Of a stretch of 64,000 nt of DNA, positions 1-6,990 are shown piece after piece. Position 1 is the first letter of the stretch. The number at the start of each line of letters is the position of its first letter. The notes beneath the pieces are model-generated. The model was given only the letters and a program-made list of their open reading frames with translations. It was not told the origin of the DNA and searched no databases. Origin of the DNA: Pseudidiomarina indica (GTDB lineage: Bacteria; Pseudomonadota; Gammaproteobacteria; Enterobacterales; Alteromonadaceae); NCBI RefSeq assembly GCF_900104245.1, contig NZ_FMXN01000006.1:1-64000 (forward strand), given 5' to 3'. The position numbers were made by a program, and so were the translations under genes.

Positions 1-7
1 GTGCGCC

Positions 8-304
8 ATGGGCAAAATAAAACTCTTCTTATTATTACTAGGGGTGCTTGGACTGGTGACTGGATGTGGTTCTTCTAAAGAAAGTCTTCAACTTCATGAA
101 GCTACAGTAATGTTGAAGGAACCGGGGTTGCAGAATTTGGACAACCCCGATAAGCAAATTGCGATTCTACCAACGGGAACTAAAGTTGTTATTCTTTCCA
201 AGGAATATGGCAAGGACTATTTGGCATATGAAGTTGAAACAAGTGATGGGCTGAAAGGGTACATAATTCACTCAAACAAGATGACCCTAACAAACCCAGA
301 TTAA
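8..304 (+). CDS. Small lipoprotein with an SH3-like C-terminal part
   Basis: This 98-residue protein starts with a lipoprotein signal peptide: a basic N-terminus (MGKIK), a leucine-rich core, and a lipobox ending in Cys20 (LVTGC). The mature part has alternating hydrophobic strands and a 'LPTGTKVVIL ... GLKGYI' pattern resembling bacterial SH3 domains. It is probably anchored to an outer- or inner-membrane leaflet facing the periplasm. The gene begins within 8 bases of the window edge, so its promoter, its ribosome binding site and a possible longer start cannot be seen. It lies just upstream of an RHS fragment. Small lipoproteins and immunity proteins are common in such loci, but an immunity role here is only a guess. 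Confidence 0.6.
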   Translation: MGKIKLFLLLLGVLGLVTGCGSSKESLQLHEATVMLKEPGLQNLDNPDKQIAILPTGTKVVILSKEYGKDYLAYEVETSDGLKGYIIHSNKMTLTNPD

Positions 305-310
305 CGACAG

Positions 311-452
311 CTAAGGATGGGAAACAAACCATTTTCCATCCAGTTGTTCCCAGTTTACTTTTACAACTGTCCCGCCAATATCGGTTGGCGTTTTCATAGG
401 GAAATACCCGTAAATGGTTGAATCGCCAATGAAACTATAAAGACAGCAGGGT
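311..452 (-). pseudogene. Reverse-strand coding remnant without a start codon
   Basis: Between the lipoprotein and the RHS fragment the minus strand stays open for about 45 codons. It ends at TAG (311-313) and has protein-like composition (for example STIYGYFPMKTP and KVNWEQLDGKWFVSHP). No start codon with a ribosome binding site is visible, and the frame runs into the RHS sequence on the other strand at about 450. I read it as the 3' end of a gene truncated when the RHS segment was joined here. No family is recognised. The stretch is short, so chance openness remains possible. Confidence 0.3.
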
Positions 453-476
453 TTTAACGGGCAAAGCAGAAGCTAT

Positions 477-1220
477 GTGTACAATGCTAATAACCGAATG
501 GTGCAATCAGGTGCTACCACATACGACTATAATGCTTTAGGACAGCGAGCACGAAAAACGACAGGGAGCGTGAGCACGCATTTTATATATTCACCAACCG
601 GGCAATTATTGGCTGAGGGAACGCAAGCGCAATATATTTATTTGGGCGGTGAGCTGGTGGGGTATATAAAAAACAATCAGCTTTATTATGTGCATAACGA
701 CCATTTAGGTCGTCCTGAAGTCATCACCGATAGCTCGGCCACGGTCGTTTGGCGAGCGCAACTCGAAGCCTTTGATAGTACAGTATTAACCAGCAGTATC
801 GGAGCGTTTAACATTGGTTTCCCGGGGCAATACTGGGATAGTGAGAAACAAAGTTGGTACAACTACTTTCGGGATTACGATGCCAGCTCTGGCCGTTACT
901 TGCAGAGCGACCCGATAGGACTGGGCGGTGGAATTAATACCTACGCGTATGCGCTATCTAACCCCGTTATGTATATAGACCCCCTTGGTTTGTTTGTGGA
1001 TTTGTGTGATTTATTGGTGGTAATACCTGACTACCTTAAAGGCACAAAAGTTAAGGCTTCATACGGGATGGGCATATTAGCAACAGGTTCTGGTCAGTTT
1101 GGAACGAACGGTGTGACACTAGAAGTTGCTCCTGAAATAGGATTAGGAGTATTTGGCGGCGCCGGGCTCGAGGCAAGCGGGAAATTATTAGATTGTAATA
1201 AAAGTAAATGTGAGACCTAA
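477..1220 (+). CDS. RHS repeat-associated core fragment with variable C-terminal tail
   Basis: The protein is 247 residues from a GTG start. It is the end of an RHS/YD-repeat protein: the YNANNRMV and YDYNALGQRARKTTG repeats come first, then the core signature (HNDHLGRPEVITD, FPGQYWDSE, NYFRDYDASSGRYLQSDPIGLGGG) and the terminal YIDPLGL, near residue 172. RHS homology already begins at about 450 in the same frame, before the GTG, and an in-frame stop lies at 438-440. The large shell-forming N-terminus is therefore missing and this is a displaced C-terminal end. After the core comes a tail of about 75 residues, rich in Gly and unlike the core. In intact RHS proteins this position carries the toxin. 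No toxin family is recognised. The next gene starts 3 bases after the stop, which fits a tail/immunity pair. Confidence 0.75.
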   Translation: MYNANNRMVQSGATTYDYNALGQRARKTTGSVSTHFIYSPTGQLLAEGTQAQYIYLGGELVGYIKNNQLYYVHNDHLGRPEVITDSSATVVWRAQLEAFDSTVLTSSIGAFNIGFPGQYWDSEKQSWYNYFRDYDASSGRYLQSDPIGLGGGINTYAYALSNPVMYIDPLGLFVDLCDLLVVIPDYLKGTKVKASYGMGILATGSGQFGTNGVTLEVAPEIGLGVFGGAGLEASGKLLDCNKSKCET

Positions 1221-1223
1221 GTT

Positions 1224-1505
1224 ATGCCTATTGTTTTGAGTGTGGCCTTATTTTCTGTTTTTCTTCAGGTTGTCATTTATATTTTTTTAAATAGAAGGCA
1301 TGGAGACATATGCAAGATTTATTTTGAAAATGGGCTTTTTTACAACACCCCTGAACTTATGAGTAAGGCATTCTCATTTTATTATCATCCATGGAATTGG
1401 AAGCCACTATGTGTCGAGTTGAAGGTATTGCTTTCAATTAATTTTTCTCTATTTATTTTTGTGTTATATAAGTTTTTTATCGAGCCTGTAACAGAATTTT
1501 TATAG
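1224..1505 (+). CDS. Hypothetical 93-residue membrane protein, possible RHS-tail partner
   Basis: This short protein has two strongly hydrophobic segments, at about residues 3-22 and 68-86. A soluble stretch rich in aromatic residues (YFENGLFYNTPE, FYYHPWNWKP) lies between them. It starts 3 bases after the RHS fragment's stop codon and must be co-transcribed with it. Cognate immunity genes occupy this place in RHS loci, and inner-membrane immunity proteins are known for toxins acting at the membrane. I do not recognise its family. The immunity role is inferred from position only. The region is clearly more AT-rich than the core genome to the right, consistent with acquired DNA. Confidence 0.5.
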   Translation: MPIVLSVALFSVFLQVVIYIFLNRRHGDICKIYFENGLFYNTPELMSKAFSFYYHPWNWKPLCVELKVLLSINFSLFIFVLYKFFIEPVTEFL

Positions 1506-1571
1506 TTCCATGGTGATGCAGTGATTTGGCGATTTACAGCTCTAACCGATGCTTTGGAGGGGCGGCGTTTT

Positions 1572-1943
1572 TCAAGGTAGTTGACACTTTTCTGAGTTTA
1601 AATGATCTAAATACGATACATTGCAGGCTGAAGTACTGCCACACCCACTAGGTATTTCATCAATCTGTCCGAACATGAACTGTATAACATTCCCATATTG
1701 ATCTCGAACATTGTCGTTTATTAAAATTGAGTTAATCAGATTGATACTAGGAACAATAAGACTTGATTGCGTGGTCTGAATGTTAACGCCCTCATCGTAG
1801 AATACGCCTAGATTAATCGTATAATCACCACTTGAAGCGCTAATGGTGCCGTTTAATGATTGCGCGCTAAGTTTATCTTCTCGCTGCTTCTTTATTTGTC
1901 TAATAGACTTTTCAACCTCTAAGATCCTGCTAATGTCGATAGA
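1572..1943 (-). pseudogene. Detached C-terminal part of the frameshifted secreted protein
   Basis: From the seven-A run to a TGA at 1572-1574 the minus strand is open for about 124 codons in the frame reached by a -1 shift. It reads as ordinary protein: a charged stretch (ILEVEKSIRQIKKQREDK), then a beta-rich segment (SGDYTINLGVFYDEGVNI), then a Cys-containing end (PSGCGSTSACNVSYLD). The style matches the upstream secreted protein, including a similar 'DY..I......G' rhythm. No start codon with a ribosome binding site lies at its head. It is either the 3' end of a gene broken by a homopolymer indel, a sequencing error, or the product of -1 frameshifting at the A-AAA-AAT heptamer. The remaining 66 bases to 1505 hold nothing I recognise. 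Confidence 0.6.
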
Positions 1944-2614
1944 TTTTTTTCAGCGTTTGGGGTTACCTCCTTATTCTGTGATGACGTAACCGTTAGTAAG
2001 TGAAGTTTCTGTCTATTTTGTAAGGGTGAGATAGAATAATTATAACCACCGTAAATTTTTATGGAGATTTCGCCATCAGAGTTGTAACTTATCGAAACGT
2101 GATAATCACTTCCATTTTGCTTCCCCGTAGACGAGACAACTAGATAGTTAAAATCACCATCTAAAGTTGACGATAGTGTTATGGATTGCACATTTAGTTC
2201 ATTTAAAATTCCCGATTCGAATAAATTGAACGAAACATTCAGCGGGTACTCTGATTGCTCTGCCAAAGCTATATTTTTGGTCTTTAAATTTTCACTTTTC
2301 AACGGATGAGAAAAAGTGTCCGCCGAATTTTGTAAAATATCAGTCGCATAACTTTTCACGGCTAACAGAGCGGTTTCGTTTATTCTCACCACCTTATGTC
2401 TTATCAGCTTATGTCCCGCTTGAGTTATATTTTGGACTTCACTAGTAACTCTGTCAGCCAACCCCCGCGATTGAGATTCGTCAACTTCAATTGCGTTATA
2501 TGCGCTCGGAAACACCGTAGTTGATTCACACGAAGGGTTTTCCTCACACGTCGTTGATTCTGCATGAGGACTCAATAGAAACAGCAAAGCGCAAATGAAT
2601 AAATATCGTTGCAT
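1919..2614 (-). CDS. Secreted hypothetical protein, 3' end detached by a frameshift
   Basis: This 231-residue frame begins with a clear signal peptide (MQRYLFICALLFLLSPHAES), followed by a Cys-containing mature N-terminus. The rest is rich in Ser, Asn and Thr with beta-strand-like alternation (DYHVSISYNSDGEISIKIYGG). A good ribosome binding site (AGGAGA, 7 nt spacing) precedes the ATG at 2614. The frame stops at 1919, shortly after a run of seven A (minus strand; 1944-1950). Beyond that run a second frame stays open to 1572, so the original protein was probably about 347 residues. The gene sits directly behind the rpsI terminator with no room for an ordinary promoter. It has no recognised family and is presumed periplasmic or secreted. 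Confidence 0.6.
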   Translation of the reverse strand: MQRYLFICALLFLLSPHAESTTCEENPSCESTTVFPSAYNAIEVDESQSRGLADRVTSEVQNITQAGHKLIRHKVVRINETALLAVKSYATDILQNSADTFSHPLKSENLKTKNIALAEQSEYPLNVSFNLFESGILNELNVQSITLSSTLDGDFNYLVVSSTGKQNGSDYHVSISYNSDGEISIKIYGGYNYSISPLQNRQKLHLLTVTSSQNKEVTPNAEKNLSTLAGS

Positions 2615-2632
2615 TGGTCTTCTCCTAGATGG

Positions 2633-2663
2633 AAAATAAAAAACCCGGCACGGTGGCCGGGTT
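2633..2663 (-). terminator. Rho-independent terminator of rplM-rpsI
   Basis: On the minus strand an 8-bp GC-rich stem (AACCCGGC/GCCGGGTT, loop of 6) is followed by a T-rich tract (TTTTTTATTTT in the transcript sense). It lies 27 bases after the rpsI stop and just before the ribosome binding site of the secreted-protein gene. Confidence 0.9.
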
Positions 2664-2689
2664 CTTGTCGTACTGCAAATTCTGAAGAA

Positions 2690-3082
2690 TTAACGCTTCG
2701 AGAATTGTGGACGCTTACGCGCTTTATGCAAGCCGATTTTCTTACGTTCAACTTGACGTGCGTCACGAGTTACATAACCCGCACGACGTAAGTCACCGCG
2801 TAAAGTTTCATCGTATTGCATCAACGCACGGGTAATACCGTGACGTACTGCGCCTGCTTGACCACTCGCACCACCGCCTTTAACAGTGATGTATAGGTCA
2901 AACTTTTCAACCATATCAACCAATTCAAGTGGTTGACGAACAACCATCTGAGCGGTTTCACGGCCAAAGTATTCTTCTAAGCTGCGATTATTGATGCTGA
3001 TGTTGCCGCTGCCCGGGCGCAAGAAAACACGCGCAGTTGAGCTTTTGCGACGACCAGTACCGTAGTATTGATTCTGTGCCAT
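2690..3082 (-). CDS. rpsI: 30S ribosomal protein S9
   Basis: S9 is a small-subunit protein whose C-terminal tail reaches the P-site tRNA. The full S9 fold is present: N-terminal [16 protein letters not shown], central [17 protein letters not shown], and the basic end RKRPQFSKR with the terminal Lys-Arg typical of S9. I chose the ATG at 3082, which gives 130 residues as usual for the family, because GGAG lies 10 nt upstream of it. An ATG at 3091 would sit only 1 nt from that site. It is the second gene of the rplM-rpsI operon, 17 bases after rplM, and is followed by a strong terminator. Confidence 0.98.
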   Translation of the reverse strand: MAQNQYYGTGRRKSSTARVFLRPGSGNISINNRSLEEYFGRETAQMVVRQPLELVDMVEKFDLYITVKGGGASGQAGAVRHGITRALMQYDETLRGDLRRAGYVTRDARQVERKKIGLHKARKRPQFSKR

Positions 3083-3099
3083 AGTTGTCATGCTCCGTA

Positions 3100-3528
3100 T
3101 TAAATTTCAAGTTGCTTTGGTTGCTGAGCAGCGTGATTGTGCTCGGCTCCCGCGTACACTTTCAGTTTACGGAACATGGCACGACCCAATGGACCTGTTG
3201 GCATCATACCTTTCACCGCTTTCTGAATTACCATTTCAGGCTTCTTAGCAATCAACTTTTCAAAGTTGATTGATTTCAAACCGCCTGGGTAACCCGTGTG
3301 CGAATAATACATTTTGGCTTGCGCTTTACGGCCAGTAACGTTCACTTTCTCAGCGTTAACGATGATGATGTAATCACCAGTATCCACGTGAGGAGTGTAC
3401 TCTGGCTTATGCTTGCCACGTAAACGACGCGCCACTTCAGTGGCTAAGCGACCTAAAGTTTTACCTTCAGCGTCAATGACATACCAGTCACGTTTGACAG
3501 TTTCTGGTTTTGCTACAAATGTACTCAT
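3100..3528 (-). CDS. rplM: 50S ribosomal protein L13
   Basis: L13 is an early-assembly large-subunit protein. Family motifs are visible: [16 protein letters not shown] near the N-terminus, [11 protein letters not shown] in the middle, and the conserved [10 protein letters not shown] loop. The ATG at 3528 gives 142 residues, the usual length. It is favoured over the in-frame ATG at 3537 because AAGAG lies 9 nt upstream of 3528 but directly abuts 3537. It is the first gene of the rplM-rpsI operon. A leader of about 100 nt separates it from a strong promoter. In E. coli L13 represses its own operon through the rplM leader, so the same may hold here. Confidence 0.98.
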   Translation of the reverse strand: MSTFVAKPETVKRDWYVIDAEGKTLGRLATEVARRLRGKHKPEYTPHVDTGDYIIIVNAEKVNVTGRKAQAKMYYSHTGYPGGLKSINFEKLIAKKPEMVIQKAVKGMMPTGPLGRAMFRKLKVYAGAEHNHAAQQPKQLEI

Positions 3529-3637
3529 TAAGAACATCTCTTATAGTAAAGTTCACGACAGTAGTTCCGGGCTTCCCCGCGAACCACAACAACCGCACGG
3601 ATGGCGATTTGTTGTACCTGTAACGTGGGCTGCGCGG

Positions 3638-3666
3638 ATTATATGGAAATGTGTTTAAAAGATCAA
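3638..3666 (-). promoter_or_regulatory. Sigma-70 promoter of rplM-rpsI
   Basis: On the minus strand a perfect -10 (TATAAT, 3638-3643) is separated by 17 bp from a -35 of TTGATC (3661-3666; 4 of 6 match TTGACA). The -35 lies just left of the stop codon region of the Na/phosphate symporter gene, so the promoter overlaps that gene's 3' end. The roughly 100-nt leader that follows (3529-3630) contains a possible ACAAC/GTTGT hairpin and a GC-rich patch, candidates for the L13 autoregulatory site. Confidence 0.75.
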
Positions 3667-5250
3667 CGATGCTGAAGCATTTTCCATTGGAACGGTTTGC
3701 GTTTTTAATGCGGCAATCACTTCTGCACTACGTTCCCACATACTCGTAAGCTGCATTAATGTTGCACCTTGAGTCGCACTTAATTTATTTTCGGCAATGT
3801 CATTAAACCACGTATGGCGTAACGCATTCCGAGTCGCTCGGATGGAACTCATCAAGGCATTCCAGTTGGCTAAAGGCCGCTCTTTCATTGCCGATGCACT
3901 AAATAACTCAAGTAATAACTCACGCAGCTGGGCATTCAAACTCAGTGCTAGTTCCTCTGGTGTAGCACTCCGTAAGCCTTCCACCAATAACCGTAAATCG
4001 CTCAACTGGGCATGCTCGCGATACAACTTGGCAAGCAATAATGCTTCTGTACCGGTCAGATGTTGGGCACTCAGCTTTGTTAGATACTCATGGATATGCC
4101 CGAGCAACACGCCAGTTGCGATGTCTTCCTCAGTTTCCTCGTGCTCAGGCTGCTCGGTCAGTAAATTTCGAAGCCGCACTAAATATTGACGCTGCACGCG
4201 ATTTAATTCTTGCTGGATCGCATTCAACCCCATGGCGGGTATTTCAAGTACGGTTTTATCCAGATACCGTGGTTCACCGGAACGCAAATGGGGGATCCGA
4301 TACCAGCGCTCAACGCGGCGGAAAATCACCTCATCAAACGCCCACATCAAGCTAATGCCAAGCAGATTAAATAAGGTGTGATACACCGCTAAACCAGCAC
4401 TGATATTCGCCACTTGCTCCCCACCGGATAGCCATTGCGCAACCCACCACATAGGCGCTAATAAAATGACGGCGACAACCCCGGTCACCGTTTTCATCAG
4501 CACATGGACTGCCGCTAACCGTTTCGCGTGTGGTGTTGCATTGATGCTGGCGATAATTGCAGTAGCCGTGGTGCCTATGTTGGCACCAATAACCAACGCT
4601 GCGCCTGCTAAGGGGGTGAACATACCACTGACAGAGGCTGTTAAAACAATCGCAATTGCGGCGGTGGATGACTGAATAATGACAGTTAAAATAAAGCCGA
4701 CCAAGATCGCGACTAAAATACCGCCAATACCATCGACGTTGAGGTAACCAATCGGGAAATTCAATGCGACCTGCTCAAATGCTACGCGCAAGGTATCCAG
4801 CCCGACGAATAATACGCCGAATCCAGCGAGCGCCAAGCCAACATAGCCCGAAGGAGAATTTGATCGGATCAAATTGAGCAGCATGCCCAAGCCAATCAGG
4901 GGCCATGCGAACACGCCAACATTAATTTTGAGCCCAATCAGCGCCACAATCCAAGCCGTTAATGTGGTGCCTACGTTTCCCCCAAATACCACCCACGCAG
5001 CTTGGCGTAGTTTTAGCATCCCGGCATTAGTAAAACCTAATAAGGCGACGACAACGGCTGTTGAGGATTGCACCACGGCGGTCACCGTGAAACCAGTAAG
5101 CGCTGCTCGCACACGGGTTTGGGTGGAGCGCTCTAAGAACCCTTGTAAATGCTGACCGGCAGCTGACTTTAACCCGTCGGTCATTAACTGCATGCCGAGT
5201 AGTAATAAACCCAGCCCACCCAGCGCGAGGCCCCAATCTGTTAATGTCAT
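3655..5250 (-). CDS. Na/Pi cotransporter family protein with PhoU-like C-terminus
   Basis: The 531-residue inner-membrane protein belongs to the NptA/YjbB-type Na+/phosphate symporter family. It has two copies of the family's QSSTA motif (residues 61-65 and 193-197), each in an inverted-repeat half of hydrophobic helices with glycine-rich turns (GGNVGTT, GANIGTT). The N-terminal ~310 residues are membrane-embedded. The remaining ~220 are hydrophilic and helical, resembling the PhoU-like extension. The likely role is phosphate transport, in YjbB possibly export. It overlaps the upstream zapE gene by 4 bases (ATGA) and so is translationally coupled to it. There is no recognisable phosphate regulator nearby. 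Confidence 0.85.
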   Translation of the reverse strand: MTLTDWGLALGGLGLLLLGMQLMTDGLKSAAGQHLQGFLERSTQTRVRAALTGFTVTAVVQSSTAVVVALLGFTNAGMLKLRQAAWVVFGGNVGTTLTAWIVALIGLKINVGVFAWPLIGLGMLLNLIRSNSPSGYVGLALAGFGVLFVGLDTLRVAFEQVALNFPIGYLNVDGIGGILVAILVGFILTVIIQSSTAAIAIVLTASVSGMFTPLAGAALVIGANIGTTATAIIASINATPHAKRLAAVHVLMKTVTGVVAVILLAPMWWVAQWLSGGEQVANISAGLAVYHTLFNLLGISLMWAFDEVIFRRVERWYRIPHLRSGEPRYLDKTVLEIPAMGLNAIQQELNRVQRQYLVRLRNLLTEQPEHEETEEDIATGVLLGHIHEYLTKLSAQHLTGTEALLLAKLYREHAQLSDLRLLVEGLRSATPEELALSLNAQLRELLLELFSASAMKERPLANWNALMSSIRATRNALRHTWFNDIAENKLSATQGATLMQLTSMWERSAEVIAALKTQTVPMENASASLIF

Positions 5251-6368
5251 GATTTATGTGCAAGTCCTAAATATTCGTGGCTTTGCATTTCGCGCAAGCG
5301 GCTAATGCAACGATTAAATTCAAAACTCAGTGTCCCTTGAGTATACAATTCTTCCAACGAAACGGCAGCCGACATAATCAATTTGACGCGGCGCTCATAA
5401 AACTCATCAACCAAGGCGATAAAGCGTCGAGCAGCATCATCATTATGCGCCCCCATTTGCGGAACAGCGCTGACTAACACCGTGTGGTAATACTGAGCTA
5501 TTTCAATATAGTCATTCTGTGACCGAGCGCTTTCACAAAGTGCCGCAAACGAAAACATCGCGACCCCATCATGAACCATACGAACTGGAATCTCACGGCG
5601 ATTAATCTCTATTGAGGTGGCTGCTGCAGCCCCATCGTAATTGGGCACCAGTTGATGAAAGTAGCCTTGCAGCGTTGCATCGGCGGCGGCATCCGCAGGC
5701 GCATGATAAATTTCAGCTTGGGTTAAGGTGCGCAACCGGTAATCGATGCCACTATCGACGTTGATGACATCACAGTGTTGCTTGATTTGCTCAATGGCAG
5801 GAATAAATCGCTGCCGTTGCAAACCATTGCGGTAAAGCTCATCTGGCACGATATTCGAAGTTGCGACTAACACCACGCCTCGGGCAAACAACTCTTGCAT
5901 GAGCGTTCCTAAAATCATGGCATCGGTAATATCTTGCACGAAAAACTCGTCAAAACATATCACCCGTGCCTCTTCCGCCAATTTATCAGCAATGATTGGC
6001 AAGGGGTCACTCTGTCCTTTGAGTTCCTTTAACTCATCGTGAATGCGCTGCATAAAACGATGAAAATGGAGTCGTAACTTACGCTCAAAGGGTAGGCTAT
6101 CAAAAAATGTATCAACCAAATAGGTTTTACCACGGCCCACTCCGCCCCAGAAATAAATTCCGCGCGGCGCTGCAGGTCGTACAAAGCGCTGCTTCAGCCG
6201 AGTTAAAAAGCCCCCTTGCACCGTTTGCTGCATGGCGACCAACTCATCATAAAGCCGTTGTAACGCTTCGACCGCACGGCGTTGCGCTTCATCGGGTTGA
6301 AAATGACCAGAGGCTAAATCACGTTCGTATTTTAAGATTGGGGGAAGTTTGTTTGTTGTCACTACCAC
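5247..6368 (-). CDS. zapE: Cell division protein ZapE (AFG1-like ATPase)
   Basis: ZapE is an AFG1/LACE1-family P-loop ATPase that associates with the Z-ring under stress in E. coli. Walker A is GGVGRGKT (residues 75-82) and the Walker B region is VICFDEFFV (around 137-144). The family sequence LHFHRFMQRIHDEL precedes it. No ATG is available at the expected place. The start is a GTG, at 6368 or 6362, and neither has a clear ribosome binding site, so the exact N-terminus is uncertain. The length (about 373) matches the family. It is divergent from zapG, and in many gammaproteobacteria these two are neighbours. Confidence 0.9.
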   Translation of the reverse strand: MVVTTNKLPPILKYERDLASGHFQPDEAQRRAVEALQRLYDELVAMQQTVQGGFLTRLKQRFVRPAAPRGIYFWGGVGRGKTYLVDTFFDSLPFERKLRLHFHRFMQRIHDELKELKGQSDPLPIIADKLAEEARVICFDEFFVQDITDAMILGTLMQELFARGVVLVATSNIVPDELYRNGLQRQRFIPAIEQIKQHCDVINVDSGIDYRLRTLTQAEIYHAPADAAADATLQGYFHQLVPNYDGAAAATSIEINRREIPVRMVHDGVAMFSFAALCESARSQNDYIEIAQYYHTVLVSAVPQMGAHNDDAARRFIALVDEFYERRVKLIMSAAVSLEELYTQGTLSFEFNRCISRLREMQSHEYLGLAHKS

Positions 6369-6438
6369 TTCGACTCTATTCTGGATTATGCTAGTGGGGA
6401 ATAGTTTACCATGCGGAACGCATTATTAAGGAGTATTT

Positions 6439-6861
6439 ATGAGCTGGATTGTAGGTTTTTTACTCGTTTTAGCCGGCACGGTCGTAGGATTCTTTCTTGC
6501 CCGCTACTGGTTATCCGAGCATTCAGATGAGGCCGAGCTCAATCAACAGGTCACCCAAACCAAGCAACAACTCGCCGATTATCGCCGCGAAGTGGCTGAA
6601 CACCTATCCACCGCACAAGCGTTAGTTGAACAGCTCGAAGAAACTCAAGATAAGCTAAAAGCATACTTGTACCACAGTGCTGACCTACTGCAACGCGAGG
6701 TTGAACAACCCAGCTTGCCGTTTTTCTCTGAAGATACACTGCGTGAACTTCATATGACGAACCAGTTGCGGCCCGAAAAACGCCGCAGTGACGATAAAGC
6801 AGTCACCGACATGCCACGCGATTACAGTGAGAAACAATCGGGATTGTTTAAATCCTCATAA
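6439..6861 (+). CDS. zapG: Z-ring associated protein ZapG (YhcB, DUF1043)
   Basis: This is a small inner-membrane protein linked to cell division and envelope growth. It has an N-terminal transmembrane helix (residues 3-22, with GxxxGxxxAR typical of YhcB), followed by a coiled coil (about 30-75, rich in Gln/Glu/Leu) and a short disordered tail. The length (140) is as in the family. A strong AAGGAG lies 7-8 nt before the ATG. It lies between divergent zapE and degQ, the usual Alteromonadales neighbourhood. Confidence 0.88.
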   Translation: MSWIVGFLLVLAGTVVGFFLARYWLSEHSDEAELNQQVTQTKQQLADYRREVAEHLSTAQALVEQLEETQDKLKAYLYHSADLLQREVEQPSLPFFSEDTLRELHMTNQLRPEKRRSDDKAVTDMPRDYSEKQSGLFKSS

Positions 6862-6865
6862 AAGA

Positions 6866-6990
6866 CACCTTGAAACACAATCAAGGTGAACTTATTTCAT
6901 AGAAGTTAGTCTGTAATTGCATCGTCTCTTGGTTGAGAGGATCTGCATGCAGTGCAGTCTTCAATTCATGAAATAGGAGTCACCTTGATG
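6866..6990 (+). promoter_or_regulatory. Long inverted repeat spanning the degQ leader and start
   Basis: Positions 6881-6900 are complementary to 6968-6988 over 8 + 9 bp, interrupted only by a small asymmetric loop that falls exactly on the degQ Shine-Dalgarno (GGAG, 6976-6979). The second arm ends at the A of the degQ ATG. Alternatively 6881-6888 (TCAAGGTG) can pair with 6866-6873 (CACCTTGA), forming a short hairpin behind zapG. The two pairings exclude each other. A transcript starting upstream of 6881 could therefore hide or expose the degQ start. A role in degQ control is an inference. Confidence 0.45.

Noticed and set aside
1-2630. A mobile element in the accessory left end
   Set aside because: No transposase, integrase, terminal inverted repeats or attachment site was seen; only RHS remnants and small genes.
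6952-6987. An upstream start for degQ
   Set aside because: The ATG at 6952 would add 12 residues ahead of a proper signal peptide and lacks a ribosome binding site; ATG 6988 has AGGAG at 8 nt.
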